Below, one piece after another: positions 8,388 to 17,200 of a stretch of DNA of 46,268 bases. Position numbers and translations under genes: made by a program. Each line of letters opens with the position of its first letter. The stretch's first letter is position 1. The DNA is from Streptococcus sp. DD13. GTDB taxonomy: Bacteria; Bacillota; Bacilli; Lactobacillales; Streptococcaceae. Location of the stretch: NCBI RefSeq assembly GCF_001578875.1, contig NZ_KQ969506.1, forward strand, positions 56,612-102,879, in the 5' to 3' direction. The notes below the pieces were generated by a model. It searched no databases. It had not been told where the DNA came from and saw nothing but the letters and a program-made list of their open reading frames with translations.

Positions 8388-10053
8388 AATCTTGTGGGTA
8401 CTGAGTCTCTTCTTGATTTTTTTGGGGACACCCGTCTCTGCTGCGGAATCCTATAGCGAGCTCTTTATTAAGATTACGGATGCGACGACGGCTGTAAAGG
8501 CTGGGGACCAAGCAAAAGCCAAGGAGTTAGTAGAAGAGCTACAGGCAGACTTTGCTAGCAAGACCAATCATGACTCTGAAGCAGGAAAAAAAGTGAGTCA
8601 GGCCTTGGAAATAGAGGGAGAAGTGACCGAGAGCAAGTTGACTCAGGTTTCAGCGGCGATTTTGGCCTTTGAAAAAGAGCAAAACCCCGTGGACTTGGAT
8701 GCTGAAAAGTCCAAGTTGGTTAGCCGCTTGGAGCCAAAGTTTGCAGACTTGCAGTCAGCTATAACAGCGAAGAATTTGGAGCAAACCAAAGAAGCCTATA
8801 AAAAGATGAACTCTACCTGGACGATCAACGAAGGTGTCGTCCGGGATAGTAGTACAGGACATTATGGGAAGGTTGAGACTGCGATTTCTTTCCTTCGAAG
8901 TGCGATTGAGACAGAGCCTACAGATTTTGAAGCCATTCAGACCTCTTTTGATGATTTAAAAACAGCCATTGATAACTTTGTTAAGGGGACAAAGGTGGAA
9001 GAAGCTTCTACTGACTCGACCTTGCAAGATGGGATTAAACTCCTTAAAGAAGCACTGAGTCAGTTTCAATCTGGTGAGAACAAGAAAGCTTCTGCCAATA
9101 TGAAGGAATTTATCACCATTTGGCCGACGATCGAGGGAGCTGTTAGCACGACCAATCCGAGCCTCTATACACGGGTCGAAAGTGACAGTCCTGTGATTAT
9201 GGTAAAGGGAGCAGAAAAAGAATACCAAGATAAACTGGAAAGTTTGATTACAGACTTATCAGCCATTGATACCAGTGCTAATTACAATGCTTTTGATGCT
9301 ATGTTGATCCTTCTACGAGAAGGCGTCGAAGCTCTTCTCATCGTCATGGCTCTCGTGACGACACTCAAAGCAGCCAAACTGAAAAAGGGACTGAAGTGGG
9401 TTTACGGTGGCGCTTTTGTCGGTATTTTAGCGAGTGCGGTCATCGCAGTCGTCTTGCAACTGGTCTTTCCAGCTGTAACCTCAGCTTCTAACCGGGAGAT
9501 TATAGAAGGAGCAGTCGGAATCTTTGCAGTCTTGATGATGATTTTGATTGGGATTTGGCTACATAGCAAGACCTCCATCAAACAGTGGAATGACTTTATG
9601 GATCGGCAAATGAAGGCTGTGACGGCGACGGGAAGTTTTGTCTCCATGTTTGCCCTTAGTTTCTTAGCCGTGTTCCGTGAAGGAGCGGAAACCATCCTCT
9701 TTTATGTTGGAATCATTCCTCGCATTACCATGCAAGATTTCTTATCGGGGATTTTACTAGCTATCCTGATCTTAGTCATTATTGCGCTGGTCATGACCAA
9801 GGCCAGTCACTATTTCAAGCCTCATAAAATCTTTTTCGTCTTAACCTGGCTGATTTATGCCTTGGCCTTTAAAATGCTGGGAGTTAGCATCCATGCCCTC
9901 CAGCTGACCAATATAGTCCCCAGTCATTTAGTTGATGGATTTCCAACGATTGATTGGGCGGGCATCTACCCGAGTCTAGAGGTTTTGGGAGCGCAAGGGC
10001 TTTTCATTCTGGTGATTGCCTTAGTCATGGTGCGACATCATGAAAAAGGATAA
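8365..10053 (+). CDS. efeU: EfeU/FTR1-family iron permease with extracellular N-terminal domain, TTG start
   Basis: A membrane permease for iron of about 562 residues. The proposed start is TTG at 8365, five bases after AAAGGAGG (8352-8359), overlapping the end of efeB. It opens a clean signal sequence ending PVSAAES. The earlier in-frame ATG at 8320 lacks a good ribosome site. Residues about 30-310 form a soluble, helical, charged extracellular domain. The C-terminal half has about seven membrane segments and both FTR1 motifs: REGVE (residues 318-322) and REGAE (438-442), whose glutamates carry iron. It overlaps tatC by 14 bases. Confidence 0.92.
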   Translation: MVKTYLSRILWVLSLFLIFLGTPVSAAESYSELFIKITDATTAVKAGDQAKAKELVEELQADFASKTNHDSEAGKKVSQALEIEGEVTESKLTQVSAAILAFEKEQNPVDLDAEKSKLVSRLEPKFADLQSAITAKNLEQTKEAYKKMNSTWTINEGVVRDSSTGHYGKVETAISFLRSAIETEPTDFEAIQTSFDDLKTAIDNFVKGTKVEEASTDSTLQDGIKLLKEALSQFQSGENKKASANMKEFITIWPTIEGAVSTTNPSLYTRVESDSPVIMVKGAEKEYQDKLESLITDLSAIDTSANYNAFDAMLILLREGVEALLIVMALVTTLKAAKLKKGLKWVYGGAFVGILASAVIAVVLQLVFPAVTSASNREIIEGAVGIFAVLMMILIGIWLHSKTSIKQWNDFMDRQMKAVTATGSFVSMFALSFLAVFREGAETILFYVGIIPRITMQDFLSGILLAILILVIIALVMTKASHYFKPHKIFFVLTWLIYALAFKMLGVSIHALQLTNIVPSHLVDGFPTIDWAGIYPSLEVLGAQGLFILVIALVMVRHHEKG

Positions 10054-10753
10054 GGAGTTGACGATCGTTGAGCATTTACTAGAGTTTCGGAAACGATTCA
10101 TGGCGGTTTTGCTCTGTTTTTTACTGGTATTTTGTGGAAGTTTTGTTTTCGCAGGGGATTTATACAGCTTTTTGACGGCTGGTTTTGAGCAGAAATTACT
10201 GGTGCTGGGACCGAATGATATTCTTTGGGTGTATGTGAATTTAGCCAGCATCATGGCAGTGTCCCTGACCTTGCCTTTTAGCTTTTTTCAGATATGGCAG
10301 TTTGTCAAGCCAGCTTTGAGACAGGGGGAAGTGAAGGCTGCTCTGCTCTACATCCCTGCCAGTTTTATCTGCTTTGTTTTGGGCTTGCTTTTTGGCTTTT
10401 ACTTTGTCAGTCCGGCCATTCTACAGGTCCTCCTCAGTCTAGGAGATGGGCTGTTTGAAACGCAATTAACTGCTCAAAACTACCTCCTCTTCTTGCTGCA
10501 TACGACCCTTCCAATGGGGATACTCTTTGAGTTGCCCGTTATCGTCGCATTTTTAACAAGGATTGGCTTATTGAATCCGTCTTGGTTGATCCACTACCGC
10601 AGGTATGCCTACTTTGTGTTATTGGTTCTAGCTGTTGTGTTGACGCCTGCTGATTTTATCAGTGATTTGGCCATGACCGTACCGCTGATTCTGCTCTATG
10701 AAGTGAGTATTTTCTTGAGCAGATTTGTCTATAAAAGAAAAAGGAGAAAATAA
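10040..10753 (+). CDS. tatC: Twin-arginine translocase subunit TatC
   Basis: A 237-residue polytopic membrane protein that recognises twin-arginine signals. The N-terminus carries the TatC motif as EHLLEFRKRF (HLxEhRxR). About six hydrophobic segments follow, including the FYFVSPAIL region, and the basic tail is KRKRRK. The 14-base overlap with efeU and the TAATG junction with tatA show one translational unit. Most streptococci lack Tat; where it occurs it is often linked to efeB, as here. Confidence 0.94.
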   Translation: MKKDKELTIVEHLLEFRKRFMAVLLCFLLVFCGSFVFAGDLYSFLTAGFEQKLLVLGPNDILWVYVNLASIMAVSLTLPFSFFQIWQFVKPALRQGEVKAALLYIPASFICFVLGLLFGFYFVSPAILQVLLSLGDGLFETQLTAQNYLLFLLHTTLPMGILFELPVIVAFLTRIGLLNPSWLIHYRRYAYFVLLVLAVVLTPADFISDLAMTVPLILLYEVSIFLSRFVYKRKRRK

Positions 10754-10941
10754 TGGGAATTTTACGGGATATCGGAGCACCAGGCTTCATCATTATTATC
10801 CTAGGAGCCTTGCTGATTTTTGGTCCGAAGCGTTTGCCAGAGTTGGGCCAGTCTATTGGAAAGATGCTATCTGAGTTTAAGTCTGCAGTCAATAGTTCGG
10901 ATAAGGAAAAAGAGAGTGATGGAGAAGAAGACAAGCAGTAA
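10753..10941 (+). CDS. tatA: Twin-arginine translocase subunit TatA
   Basis: A 62-residue pore-forming Tat subunit: one N-terminal hydrophobic helix (GFIIIILGALLIF), the hinge FGPKRLPELG, an amphipathic helix, and an acidic-basic tail. The ATG shares a base with the tatC stop. There is no tatB, so this is a minimal TatAC system in which TatA should serve both roles, as in other Gram-positives. A terminator follows 43 bases later. Confidence 0.94.
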   Translation: MGILRDIGAPGFIIIILGALLIFGPKRLPELGQSIGKMLSEFKSAVNSSDKEKESDGEEDKQ

Positions 10942-10983
10942 AAGATTTCCTTTCTGTAGTTTTTAAAGCCTTCAATCACAGCA

Positions 10984-11027
10984 ACACCCAAAAGGTTTGA
11001 GAAATCAATCGCCTTTGGGTGTTTTTT
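10984..11027 (+). terminator. Terminator of the efe-tat operon
   Basis: CACCCAAA (10985-10992) pairs with TTTGGGTG (11014-11021), followed by TTTTTT. A flanking AGG/CC pair extends the stem. Confidence 0.85.
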
Positions 11028-11146
11028 AGTTAAGGATCGAAATGTTAAGAAAGAATGCCAAATGAGGACTGACAGAGAGTCTAGTCTCCGACTGGACAGA
11101 GATGCGTCTAAATTGATGTGAAAAATATGGACAAAAAAATTGCATA

Positions 11147-11181
11147 GAAAAAATCCCCACCATCGTGAAGATAGTAGGGAT
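11147..11181 (-). terminator. Terminator of clpE
   Basis: On the minus strand a 12-base stem, ATCCCTACTATC/GATGGTGGGGAT (two G-U pairs), with a TTCAC loop is followed by TTTTTT. It sits 19 bases past the clpE stop. Confidence 0.88.
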
Positions 11182-11199
11182 CAGGAGCCTTCCCATATG

Positions 11200-13419
11200 T
11201 TAATGAGAAGTGGCTGATTTGACGGTGATCTTTCCGTTGGAGGTCAAGCCAATTCGTAGGTTCTTTTCGTGTGGGTGGATCAAATAATAGTCGGTAATAG
11301 CATCTTCGATGTAGTCTTGAATCGTTCTGCGAAGCGGACGAGCTCCCATTTTCGGATCATATCCAAGATCCACCAATTTTTCTTTTACTTTATCTGTCAC
11401 ATGAATGTGGATCCCATTGGTTGCCAGACGGTGGTTGACATCGTCCAACATGAGGTTGACGATTTTGAGTAAGTCTTCTTTCCCTAGTGCTTGGAACTCG
11501 ATAATCCCATCAAAGCGATTCATAAACTCAGGGCTAAAGAAATCACCGAGTTGACCTAGGACAGAGTGGGTCCGACCTTCCCGGCTAGCACCAAACCCAA
11601 CGGAGGCTTCGACCTTCCCTGTTCCAGCATTGGAGGTCATGATGATGATGGTATCTTTGAAAGAAACTGTTCGACCTTGACCGTCTGTCATGCGGCCATC
11701 ATCCAAAACCTGTAAGAACATGTGCATCACATCAGGATGGGCCTTTTCTACTTCATCCAACAAGATGAGAGAATAAGGATTGCGACGGACTTGTTCGGTT
11801 AACTGGCCCGCTTCATCGTAGCCGACATAACCTGGAGGGGCACCGACAAGTTTTGCGACACTGTGTTTTTCCATGTATTCACTCATGTCAAAGCGGATCA
11901 TGCTATCTGCAGAACCAAAGAGTTCGATGGCCAGCTGTTTGGACAGCTCAGTCTTTCCGACACCGGTTGGACCGACAAAGAGGAAACTTCCAATCGGACG
12001 GTTTGGAGCACCCAGACCGACCCGGTTGCGTCGAATGGCTTTGGCAATCTTTTCGACAGCAGCATCTTGTCCTATGACATGGGCTTTGAGGTCATCTGCC
12101 AGATGAACCAATTGTGTCTGTTCCTTTTCTTTGAGTTCCCCAACTGGGATATTGGTCTTTTGCTCGACAATGGCTTCAATTTCCTTCGCGGTAATGACCG
12201 GTAGATCTTCATCGCTGATCGATGTTTTCTGTAGTTCCTTATATTTCGTAATCTGATCACGGTAGTAGGCAGCCTTTTCGTAGTCTTCATCTCGTGTAGC
12301 CTGGGCCTTTTTATTTTCCGCTTCGATCAGTCGTTGATCAATCTCTTTTGGATCGACAAAATTTAAGGTCAAGTTCATTCGCGAACCCGCTTCATCCAGG
12401 AGATCGATGGCCTTATCCGGTAAGAAGCGATCTTGGATATAACGATTGGAAAGCGTCGCTGCGGCCTCTATCGCTTCATCCGTGTACTTGACATGGTGGT
12501 AGTCTTGATATTTGGATTGGATTCCTTTTAGGATGGTAATGGTCTCTTCCACCGTGGGTTCATCTACGAGAACGGGTTGCATCCGGCGTTCGAGGGCCGC
12601 GTCTTTTTCAATGATCCGGTATTCGTTCAAGGTAGTGGCACCCACTAATTGCAACTCTCCGCGAGCGAGGGCAGGTTTTAAAATATTACCGGCATCCATA
12701 TTTCCATCACCGGCTGATCCAGCCCCTACAATCTCATGGATTTCATCAATAAAGAGAATAATTTCCTTCTGAGAACGGATTTCTTCCATGAGCTTTTGCA
12801 TCCGCTCTTCAAATTGCCCGCGGATACCAGTTCCTTGGACGAGGCTCACCACATCCAAACGGATGACACGGCGATTTTGAAGTTTTTGAGGAACATCTCC
12901 ATCGACAATCTTTTGGGCAAGGCCTTCGACAACGGCTGTTTTACCGACCCCAGGTTCCCCAATCAAGACAGGGTTATTCTTGGTTCGACGATTGAGAATT
13001 TCGATGACCCGTTTGATTTCATCGTCTCTTCCAATGACAGGATCGATATCCCCATTGCGGGCGATTTCGGTAATATCCACGCCATACTCATCCAACAAGC
13101 CCTGTTTCCGATTTTGGGGTGGTTCTTGTGGAGGGATTTGGCCACGTCCCGCCTGAGTCGGAGGAGTCTGTTCCCCACGAGAGCGAGAATTATTAACAGG
13201 AGAATTCCCAGTCAATCCTCCAATGTTGTTGAAAAATTCACTGAAGGGATCCATGCTGTTAGGATTGATATCTCCCAATCCTTGGATGATAGGGTTCGTC
13301 GGATCCGTCTTCATAATTTGATAGCAGTTGTGACAGAGATCAACTTGTTTTTGCTTTCCATTTAAATTGGTATAGAGATGGATAGTCGCATCGTTGATCT
13401 GACAGTTTTGACATAGCAT
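11200..13419 (-). CDS. clpE: ClpE, AAA+ unfoldase partner of ClpP
   Basis: A Hsp100/Clp ATPase that unfolds damaged or regulatory proteins for ClpP. It has an N-terminal four-cysteine zinc finger (C3, C6, C29, C32), a Gly/Pro/Gln-rich linker, AAA-1 with GEPGVGKT, a UVR-like coiled middle segment, AAA-2 with GPTGVGKT and a C-terminal D2-small domain. Two ATGs compete. The one at 13419 is seven bases after AAAGGAG; the one at 13425 is only one base from it. The start at 13419 (MLCQNC, 739 residues) is therefore preferred. The upstream region has CtsR and CIRCE operators. Confidence 0.96.
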   Translation of the reverse strand: MLCQNCQINDATIHLYTNLNGKQKQVDLCHNCYQIMKTDPTNPIIQGLGDINPNSMDPFSEFFNNIGGLTGNSPVNNSRSRGEQTPPTQAGRGQIPPQEPPQNRKQGLLDEYGVDITEIARNGDIDPVIGRDDEIKRVIEILNRRTKNNPVLIGEPGVGKTAVVEGLAQKIVDGDVPQKLQNRRVIRLDVVSLVQGTGIRGQFEERMQKLMEEIRSQKEIILFIDEIHEIVGAGSAGDGNMDAGNILKPALARGELQLVGATTLNEYRIIEKDAALERRMQPVLVDEPTVEETITILKGIQSKYQDYHHVKYTDEAIEAAATLSNRYIQDRFLPDKAIDLLDEAGSRMNLTLNFVDPKEIDQRLIEAENKKAQATRDEDYEKAAYYRDQITKYKELQKTSISDEDLPVITAKEIEAIVEQKTNIPVGELKEKEQTQLVHLADDLKAHVIGQDAAVEKIAKAIRRNRVGLGAPNRPIGSFLFVGPTGVGKTELSKQLAIELFGSADSMIRFDMSEYMEKHSVAKLVGAPPGYVGYDEAGQLTEQVRRNPYSLILLDEVEKAHPDVMHMFLQVLDDGRMTDGQGRTVSFKDTIIIMTSNAGTGKVEASVGFGASREGRTHSVLGQLGDFFSPEFMNRFDGIIEFQALGKEDLLKIVNLMLDDVNHRLATNGIHIHVTDKVKEKLVDLGYDPKMGARPLRRTIQDYIEDAITDYYLIHPHEKNLRIGLTSNGKITVKSATSH

Positions 13420-13453
13420 AGACATTCTCCTTTCAGGGAAGACCTTGGTAAAT

Positions 13454-13470
13454 AGTCAATAAAGGTCAAA
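13454..13470 (+). promoter_or_regulatory. CtsR operator upstream of clpE
   Basis: AGTCAAT-AAA-GGTCAAA matches the CtsR direct-repeat consensus RGTCAAA-NAN-RGTCAAA with one mismatch. It lies just downstream of the clpE -10 (TATAAT on the minus strand, 13480-13485), where a bound repressor would block transcription. Confidence 0.85.
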
Positions 13471-13479
13471 TATAATTTC

Positions 13480-13508
13480 ATTATAGCAAGATTTATTGAA
13501 AAAGCAAA
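13480..13508 (-). promoter_or_regulatory. Probable clpE promoter
   Basis: On the minus strand TATAAT (13480-13485) forms a consensus -10. The -35 is poor (TTGCTT at 13502-13507 with a 16-base spacer, or TTTGCT at 13503-13508 with 17). It lies between the CtsR box and the CIRCE element. Confidence 0.65.
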
Positions 13509-13524
13509 TAAAAAGTATCAAGGA

Positions 13525-13551
13525 TTAGCACTCAAATGCAAAGAGTGCCAA
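13525..13551 (-). promoter_or_regulatory. CIRCE element (HrcA operator)
   Basis: TTAGCACTC-N9-GAGTGCCAA matches the HrcA operator TTAGCACTC-N9-GAGTGCTAA at 17 of 18 arm positions, including the exact nine-base spacer. It lies about 17 bases upstream of the clpE -35 region. Confidence 0.9.
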
Positions 13552-13584
13552 AAAAGAGAAATGAGATGTGGTCTCCCTCTTTTT
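13551..13584. terminator. Bidirectional hairpin upstream of the clpE promoter
   Basis: AAAAAGAG (13551-13558) pairs with CTCTTTTT (13577-13584), and an inner GAGA/TCTC stem is present. The A and T tracts would allow termination in either direction. No intact gene next to it needs a terminator, so it may insulate clpE or belong to the lost gene to its right. Confidence 0.6.
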
Positions 13585-13689
13585 GTCAGCCCCATAGACC
13601 ATTTTGCAGAACAGGTAGCGACAAGCTATCTTAAAAAATAAATAATAGTAGAAATCATTAAAATGTAGGGAGAGGAAACGAACTTTGCA

Positions 13690-14130
13690 CTGATTTTTCA
13701 TTCTTATGCTGATTATTTTGCTCTTATTGGATGGTCTACTGGGCCATTAGCCATGACAATAAGAGCAATAAAGTCTACCAAGCCTTTGCTATTTCACATG
13801 GCTATTACGTTGACCTAAGGCCGCGACCGCGATCTCTTTGGCTGCGAAATAGTGAGGAAGGTGGTCTAAGTTATTGCTGGCCACTACGAGGAAAGGTATT
13901 TTCAGTCTTTTCCCTATTTTTTTGAAGGGGATGCACTTGAAAATACTAGACCTGGTGGAGTTTTTAGCAGCGTTAAGATTCAGGCTCCAGCGGGAATAAA
14001 AGGCCGGCTGGGTGAAAATATGGTTTATGGGAAAGGTATTCTCTGTGACGACCAAGTGGGAAAGTTACCTGGGGAGACGATCCACGATTGCATTGAGAAA
14101 TTGAACGATCTTGTAATAGGAGTCAGATAG
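13690..14130 (+). pseudogene. Eroded reading frame of unrecognised family
   Basis: One plus-strand frame reads as protein-like sequence across this stretch but is broken by two in-frame TAA codons (near 13822 and 13867) and has no credible start. The last segment is open for about 86 codons (VIAGHYEERYFQSFPYFF and later GRLGENMVYGKGILCDD) and ends in TAG. I do not recognise the family. A 12-base inverted repeat (TTGCTCTTATTG at 13718-13729, complement at 13757-13768) lies in its 5' part. The opposite strand also has an 88-codon open frame, but without a ribosome site; it is judged a shadow. With its flanks this accounts for the gene-free interval between clpE and the DUF1797 gene. Confidence 0.45.
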
Positions 14131-14216
14131 ATGGTCCAGCAAGGATAAAGTGAAGGAAGTCCCCCTGCTTTCAAAGCATCCAAATCGGTAAAAATCATCG
14201 ATTTTAAAGGTTCTCC

Positions 14217-14246
14217 TTGCTGATTCTCTTCATTTTATGGTAAAAT
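14217..14246 (+). promoter_or_regulatory. Probable promoter of the DUF1797 gene
   Basis: -35 TTGCTG (14217-14222), 18-base spacer, -10 TAAAAT (14241-14246) preceded by TGG. This is moderate support only. Confidence 0.5.
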
Positions 14247-14291
14247 ATTCTTAGTTATATAGATATGATATATAGAAATAGGAGAAATGAC

Positions 14292-14522
14292 ATGGAATCA
14301 CATTTGGTGAGAATTATTAATCGATTGGAAGCCATGGCTTCAGATGGTGGAACGTTAAAGCGCAATTTTGAACGCGAAGGCGTTGTTGTAGCAGAAGTCT
14401 CATATAGTTTTGATGAAGAAAACGGAGCAGTATTTACCTTGCGTGATGTTGCTGCACGAGAAACCTATACATTTGATAGTATTGATTTGATTGCGATGGA
14501 AATTTACGAATTATTGTATTAA
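14292..14522 (+). CDS. DUF1797 (YkuJ-like) small protein
   Basis: A 76-residue cytoplasmic protein starting MESHLVRIINRLEAM, a short conserved Firmicutes family known from B. subtilis YkuJ, of unknown function. An ATG nine codons upstream is in frame, but AGGAG (14280-14284) lies seven bases before the ATG at 14292, which gives the usual family start. It is acidic with alternating beta and alpha segments and has no membrane segment. It is monocistronic, with its own terminator. Confidence 0.88.
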   Translation: MESHLVRIINRLEAMASDGGTLKRNFEREGVVVAEVSYSFDEENGAVFTLRDVAARETYTFDSIDLIAMEIYELLY

Positions 14523-14545
14523 TTATTGAACATTTTATCGATAAG

Positions 14546-14572
14546 AAAGACAGCTGATAGGCTGTCTTTTTG
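14546..14572 (+). terminator. Terminator of the DUF1797 gene
   Basis: AAAGACAGC (14546-14554), loop TGATAG, GCTGTCTTT (14561-14569), followed by further T residues. Confidence 0.85.
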
Positions 14573-14601
14573 TGCATAAAAAGAAAAAATAGCATTTATT
14601 C

Positions 14602-14672
14602 TTGTATTATTATACTTTTTTTGCTAGAATAAAAGAGAACAAAAGAAAGGACAGGAAATCCTCCCATTTCCT
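14602..14672 (+). promoter_or_regulatory. Promoter and leader hairpin of the amino-acid ABC transporter
   Basis: -35 TTGTAT (14602-14607), 17-base spacer, -10 TAGAAT (14625-14630). The leader holds AAAGGA (14647-14652), then a hairpin AGGAAAT-CCTCCC-ATTTCCT (14653-14672), then 12 bases to the ATG. No Shine-Dalgarno sequence lies at normal distance. Confidence 0.6.
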
Positions 14673-14684
14673 TATTTTAGTGAC

Positions 14685-15389
14685 ATGATACAGTTTTTTA
14701 ATGATAATTTTTCCTTTATCTCAGAATACCTCCCCTATTTTAATACTGGAGCTCTAATCACCGTCTTCATTTCAGCAGTGGTTGTATTTTTCGGATCGAT
14801 TATTGGCTTGTTGGTAGCCCTCATGCAGCGCTCGAAGTTCCGACCTTTGGTTTGGCTGGTTAATCTATATGTATGGATTTTTCGTGGTACGCCGATGATT
14901 GTCCAGATTTCCCTCTCCTATCTCTTGATTGATATTCCAGGGGCACCTGTTCTCAACGTCTTTGGGATTCAGCTTGATACGGGACGTCTGATTGCGGGGG
15001 TCATTGTGATTGCCTTAAACTCAGGAGCCTATGTTTCTGAAGTGGTTCGTGGTGGGATTAATGCTGTCCCTAAAGGGCAACTAGAGGCCGCGTATTCTCT
15101 TGGTATTCGACCTGGGAAGGCCATGCGCTATGTTGTCCTTCCTCAAGCCTTCCGGAATATTTTACCAGCCCTTGGAAATGAATTCATTACAATTATCAAA
15201 GATAGTTCCTTGCTCTCTACGATAGGGGTCATGGAGCTATGGAAGGGTGTTCAGACGGTCCAGGCTGCGACTTATACGCCGTTAGGCCCTTACTTGCTAG
15301 GAGCTTTCTATTATTTGATATTGACGACGGTACTTTCTGCTATTCTCAAGCAGCTCGAGAAAAAATATAATAAAGGAGAAACGGCCTAA
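14685..15389 (+). CDS. Polar amino-acid ABC transporter permease (HisM/GlnP family)
   Basis: A 234-residue membrane permease with about five hydrophobic segments. The family loop for the ATPase coupling helix is visible: [20 protein letters not shown] (EAA motif, G at the usual place). It also has the RGTPMIVQ motif of amino-acid permeases. The TAATG junction couples it to its ATPase gene. No solute-binding protein is encoded here, so the binding protein must be elsewhere. The substrate is probably glutamine, cystine or another polar amino acid. The ribosome site is weak (see the leader hairpin). Confidence 0.92.
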   Translation: MIQFFNDNFSFISEYLPYFNTGALITVFISAVVVFFGSIIGLLVALMQRSKFRPLVWLVNLYVWIFRGTPMIVQISLSYLLIDIPGAPVLNVFGIQLDTGRLIAGVIVIALNSGAYVSEVVRGGINAVPKGQLEAAYSLGIRPGKAMRYVVLPQAFRNILPALGNEFITIIKDSSLLSTIGVMELWKGVQTVQAATYTPLGPYLLGAFYYLILTTVLSAILKQLEKKYNKGETA

Positions 15390-16123
15390 TGACGGATGCA
15401 ATCATTTCGATTAAGAATTTACACAAATATTTCGGGAATAATGAGGTCTTAAAAGGGATTGACTTGGAGATCTTTCCTGGAGAGGTTGTGGTGATTATTG
15501 GACCATCTGGTTCAGGAAAATCCACCTTGTTGCGCTCCATGAACCTCTTAGAGACACCGACAAAGGGCGTGATTTCCTTTGAAGGAACGGACATTACGGA
15601 TAAGTCTAATGATATCTTTAAGATGCGTGAAAAGATGGGCATGGTCTTCCAGCAGTTTAACCTCTTTCCCAATATGACGGTTCTAGAGAATATTACCTTG
15701 TCACCAGTGAAGACCAAAGGTCTGTCAAACGCTGATGCAGAGGTCAAGGCCATGGGGCTCTTAGAGCGTGTCGGTTTGCCGGATAAGGCCACGGCGTATC
15801 CGCAGCGTCTCTCTGGTGGACAGCAACAGCGGATTGCCATTGCCCGAGGCTTGGCTATGGATCCAGATGTCCTGCTATTTGATGAACCAACCTCTGCCCT
15901 GGATCCCGAAATGGTTGGCGAAGTTTTAACAGTAATGCAGGATTTGGCTAAGACAGGGATGACGATGGTGATCGTCACACACGAGATGGGATTTGCGCGT
16001 GAAGTAGCAGATCGGGTTATTTTTATGGATGGGGGACTTGTCGTCGAGACAGGGACACCTCAGCAAGTCTTTGAAGAAACAAAAGAGGAGCGAACAAAGG
16101 ACTTTTTATCAAAAGTCTTGTAA
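15389..16123 (+). CDS. Polar amino-acid ABC transporter ATP-binding protein (GlnQ family)
   Basis: A 244-residue ATPase. It has Walker [11 protein letters not shown]-loop [16 protein letters not shown], signature LSGGQQQR, Walker [15 protein letters not shown] and H-loop VTHEMGFA, all typical of GlnQ/HisP importers. It powers uptake through the permease encoded directly upstream. The start overlaps the permease stop by one base. A short terminator begins at its stop codon. Confidence 0.95.
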   Translation: MTDAIISIKNLHKYFGNNEVLKGIDLEIFPGEVVVIIGPSGSGKSTLLRSMNLLETPTKGVISFEGTDITDKSNDIFKMREKMGMVFQQFNLFPNMTVLENITLSPVKTKGLSNADAEVKAMGLLERVGLPDKATAYPQRLSGGQQQRIAIARGLAMDPDVLLFDEPTSALDPEMVGEVLTVMQDLAKTGMTMVIVTHEMGFAREVADRVIFMDGGLVVETGTPQQVFEETKEERTKDFLSKVL

Positions 16124-16141
16124 AAAGAGTCTCCTCTTTTT
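16122..16141 (+). terminator. Terminator of the amino-acid ABC operon
   Basis: AAAAAGAG (16122-16129), TCTC loop, CTCTTTTT (16134-16141). The stem starts within the stop codon, and the right arm supplies the T tract. Confidence 0.7.
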
Positions 16142-16202
16142 CGTATAGTTTCTTTCTATAAGGGGGCCTAAAGGAAAACTAACCGTACCGATGTGAAAAT
16201 TC

Positions 16203-16211
16203 TGTTATAAT
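16203..16211 (+). promoter_or_regulatory. Extended -10 promoter of folD
   Basis: TGTTATAAT: TG one base before a perfect -10 (16206-16211), with no good -35. It is 31 bases upstream of the folD ATG. Confidence 0.6.
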
Positions 16212-16242
16212 ACTGTATATCACAGAAAGAAAAGAGAGTAGA

Positions 16243-17097
16243 ATGGTTGTTTTAATGGATGGCAAGCACTTGTCACAAAAAAAGCAAACTCAATTGAAGG
16301 AACAAATTGCGCAGATGAAAGCTGAGACAGGCTGTGTCCCAGGTCTAGTCGTCATCCTTGTAGGAGAAAATCCTGCCAGTCAAGTTTACGTGCGTAACAA
16401 AGAGCGTGCAGCGAATTTAGTGGGGATTCACAGCGAAACTATTCGCTTAGAAGAAACTGTCAGCGAAGCGGTCATTTTGGAACTCATCGAAAGCTACAAT
16501 CAAAACGACCAATTTCATGGAATCTTGGTTCAGTTACCCTTACCGGACCACATTGATGAACGACGGATTTTGCATGCGATTCGCCCGGAAAAAGATGTCG
16601 ATAGCTTTCACCCTACCAATATGGGCTATCTTTGGTCTGGCCAACGAGTGATGGTCCCATGTACACCAGCAGGGATTATGGAGCTTTTATCAGAGTATAA
16701 TATTCCCATTGCTGGAAAAAATGCTGTCGTCATAGGCCGATCCAATATCGTTGGAAAACCAATGGCTCAGCTTCTATTAGAAGAGGATGCGACGGTGACC
16801 TTGACCCACTCTCGGACAGAAAATCTGGCATCCGTTGCCAGAAAGGCGGATATCTTGGTGGTAGCGATTGGACAGAGTCAGTTTGTAACGGCTGACTTTG
16901 TGAAGGAAGGTGCTGTCGTCATCGATGTCGGGGTGAACCGCGGTCAAGATGGCAAATTAGTCGGGGATGTTGATTTTCAAGCTGTCAAAGAGCGAGCTGG
17001 CTACCTCACTCCGGTACCAGGAGGGGTCGGACCGATGACCATTACCATGTTGATGGAGCAGACCTACCAGGCAGCATTACGAACTCAGCAAGCTTGA
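16243..17097 (+). CDS. folD: FolD, methylene-THF dehydrogenase/methenyl-THF cyclohydrolase
   Basis: A 284-residue bifunctional cytoplasmic enzyme that converts 5,10-methylene-THF to 10-formyl-THF for purine and formyl-Met synthesis. The family signatures are YVRNKERAA with the catalytic tyrosine-lysine pair, [12 protein letters not shown], the NADP-binding loop [15 protein letters not shown] and the C-terminal [10 protein letters not shown]. Length is normal. The ATG follows a GAGAG purine stretch. It has its own promoter. Confidence 0.97.
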   Translation: MVVLMDGKHLSQKKQTQLKEQIAQMKAETGCVPGLVVILVGENPASQVYVRNKERAANLVGIHSETIRLEETVSEAVILELIESYNQNDQFHGILVQLPLPDHIDERRILHAIRPEKDVDSFHPTNMGYLWSGQRVMVPCTPAGIMELLSEYNIPIAGKNAVVIGRSNIVGKPMAQLLLEEDATVTLTHSRTENLASVARKADILVVAIGQSQFVTADFVKEGAVVIDVGVNRGQDGKLVGDVDFQAVKERAGYLTPVPGGVGPMTITMLMEQTYQAALRTQQA

Positions 17098-17200
17098 GGC
17101 CTGGGATAGCTCAAGGGTAGCGGAAGCTTGGCACATTTTATTCAAAAGCCTTGCACAGAAGAACCTGCCTAAGCTAAAAAGGGTTGAGAGGAGGAATCTC

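Noticed and set aside
12736..13365. 209-codon plus-strand open frame
   Set aside because: Antisense to clpE without ribosome site or family pattern.
13789..14055. 88-codon minus-strand open frame in the eroded region, with faint patatin-like look
   Set aside because: The plus-strand frame is longer and more protein-like; no ribosome site on the minus strand and the resemblance is too weak to claim.
15346..15978. 210-codon minus-strand open frame
   Set aside because: Antisense to the GlnQ-type ATPase gene; no start signal or recognisable domain.
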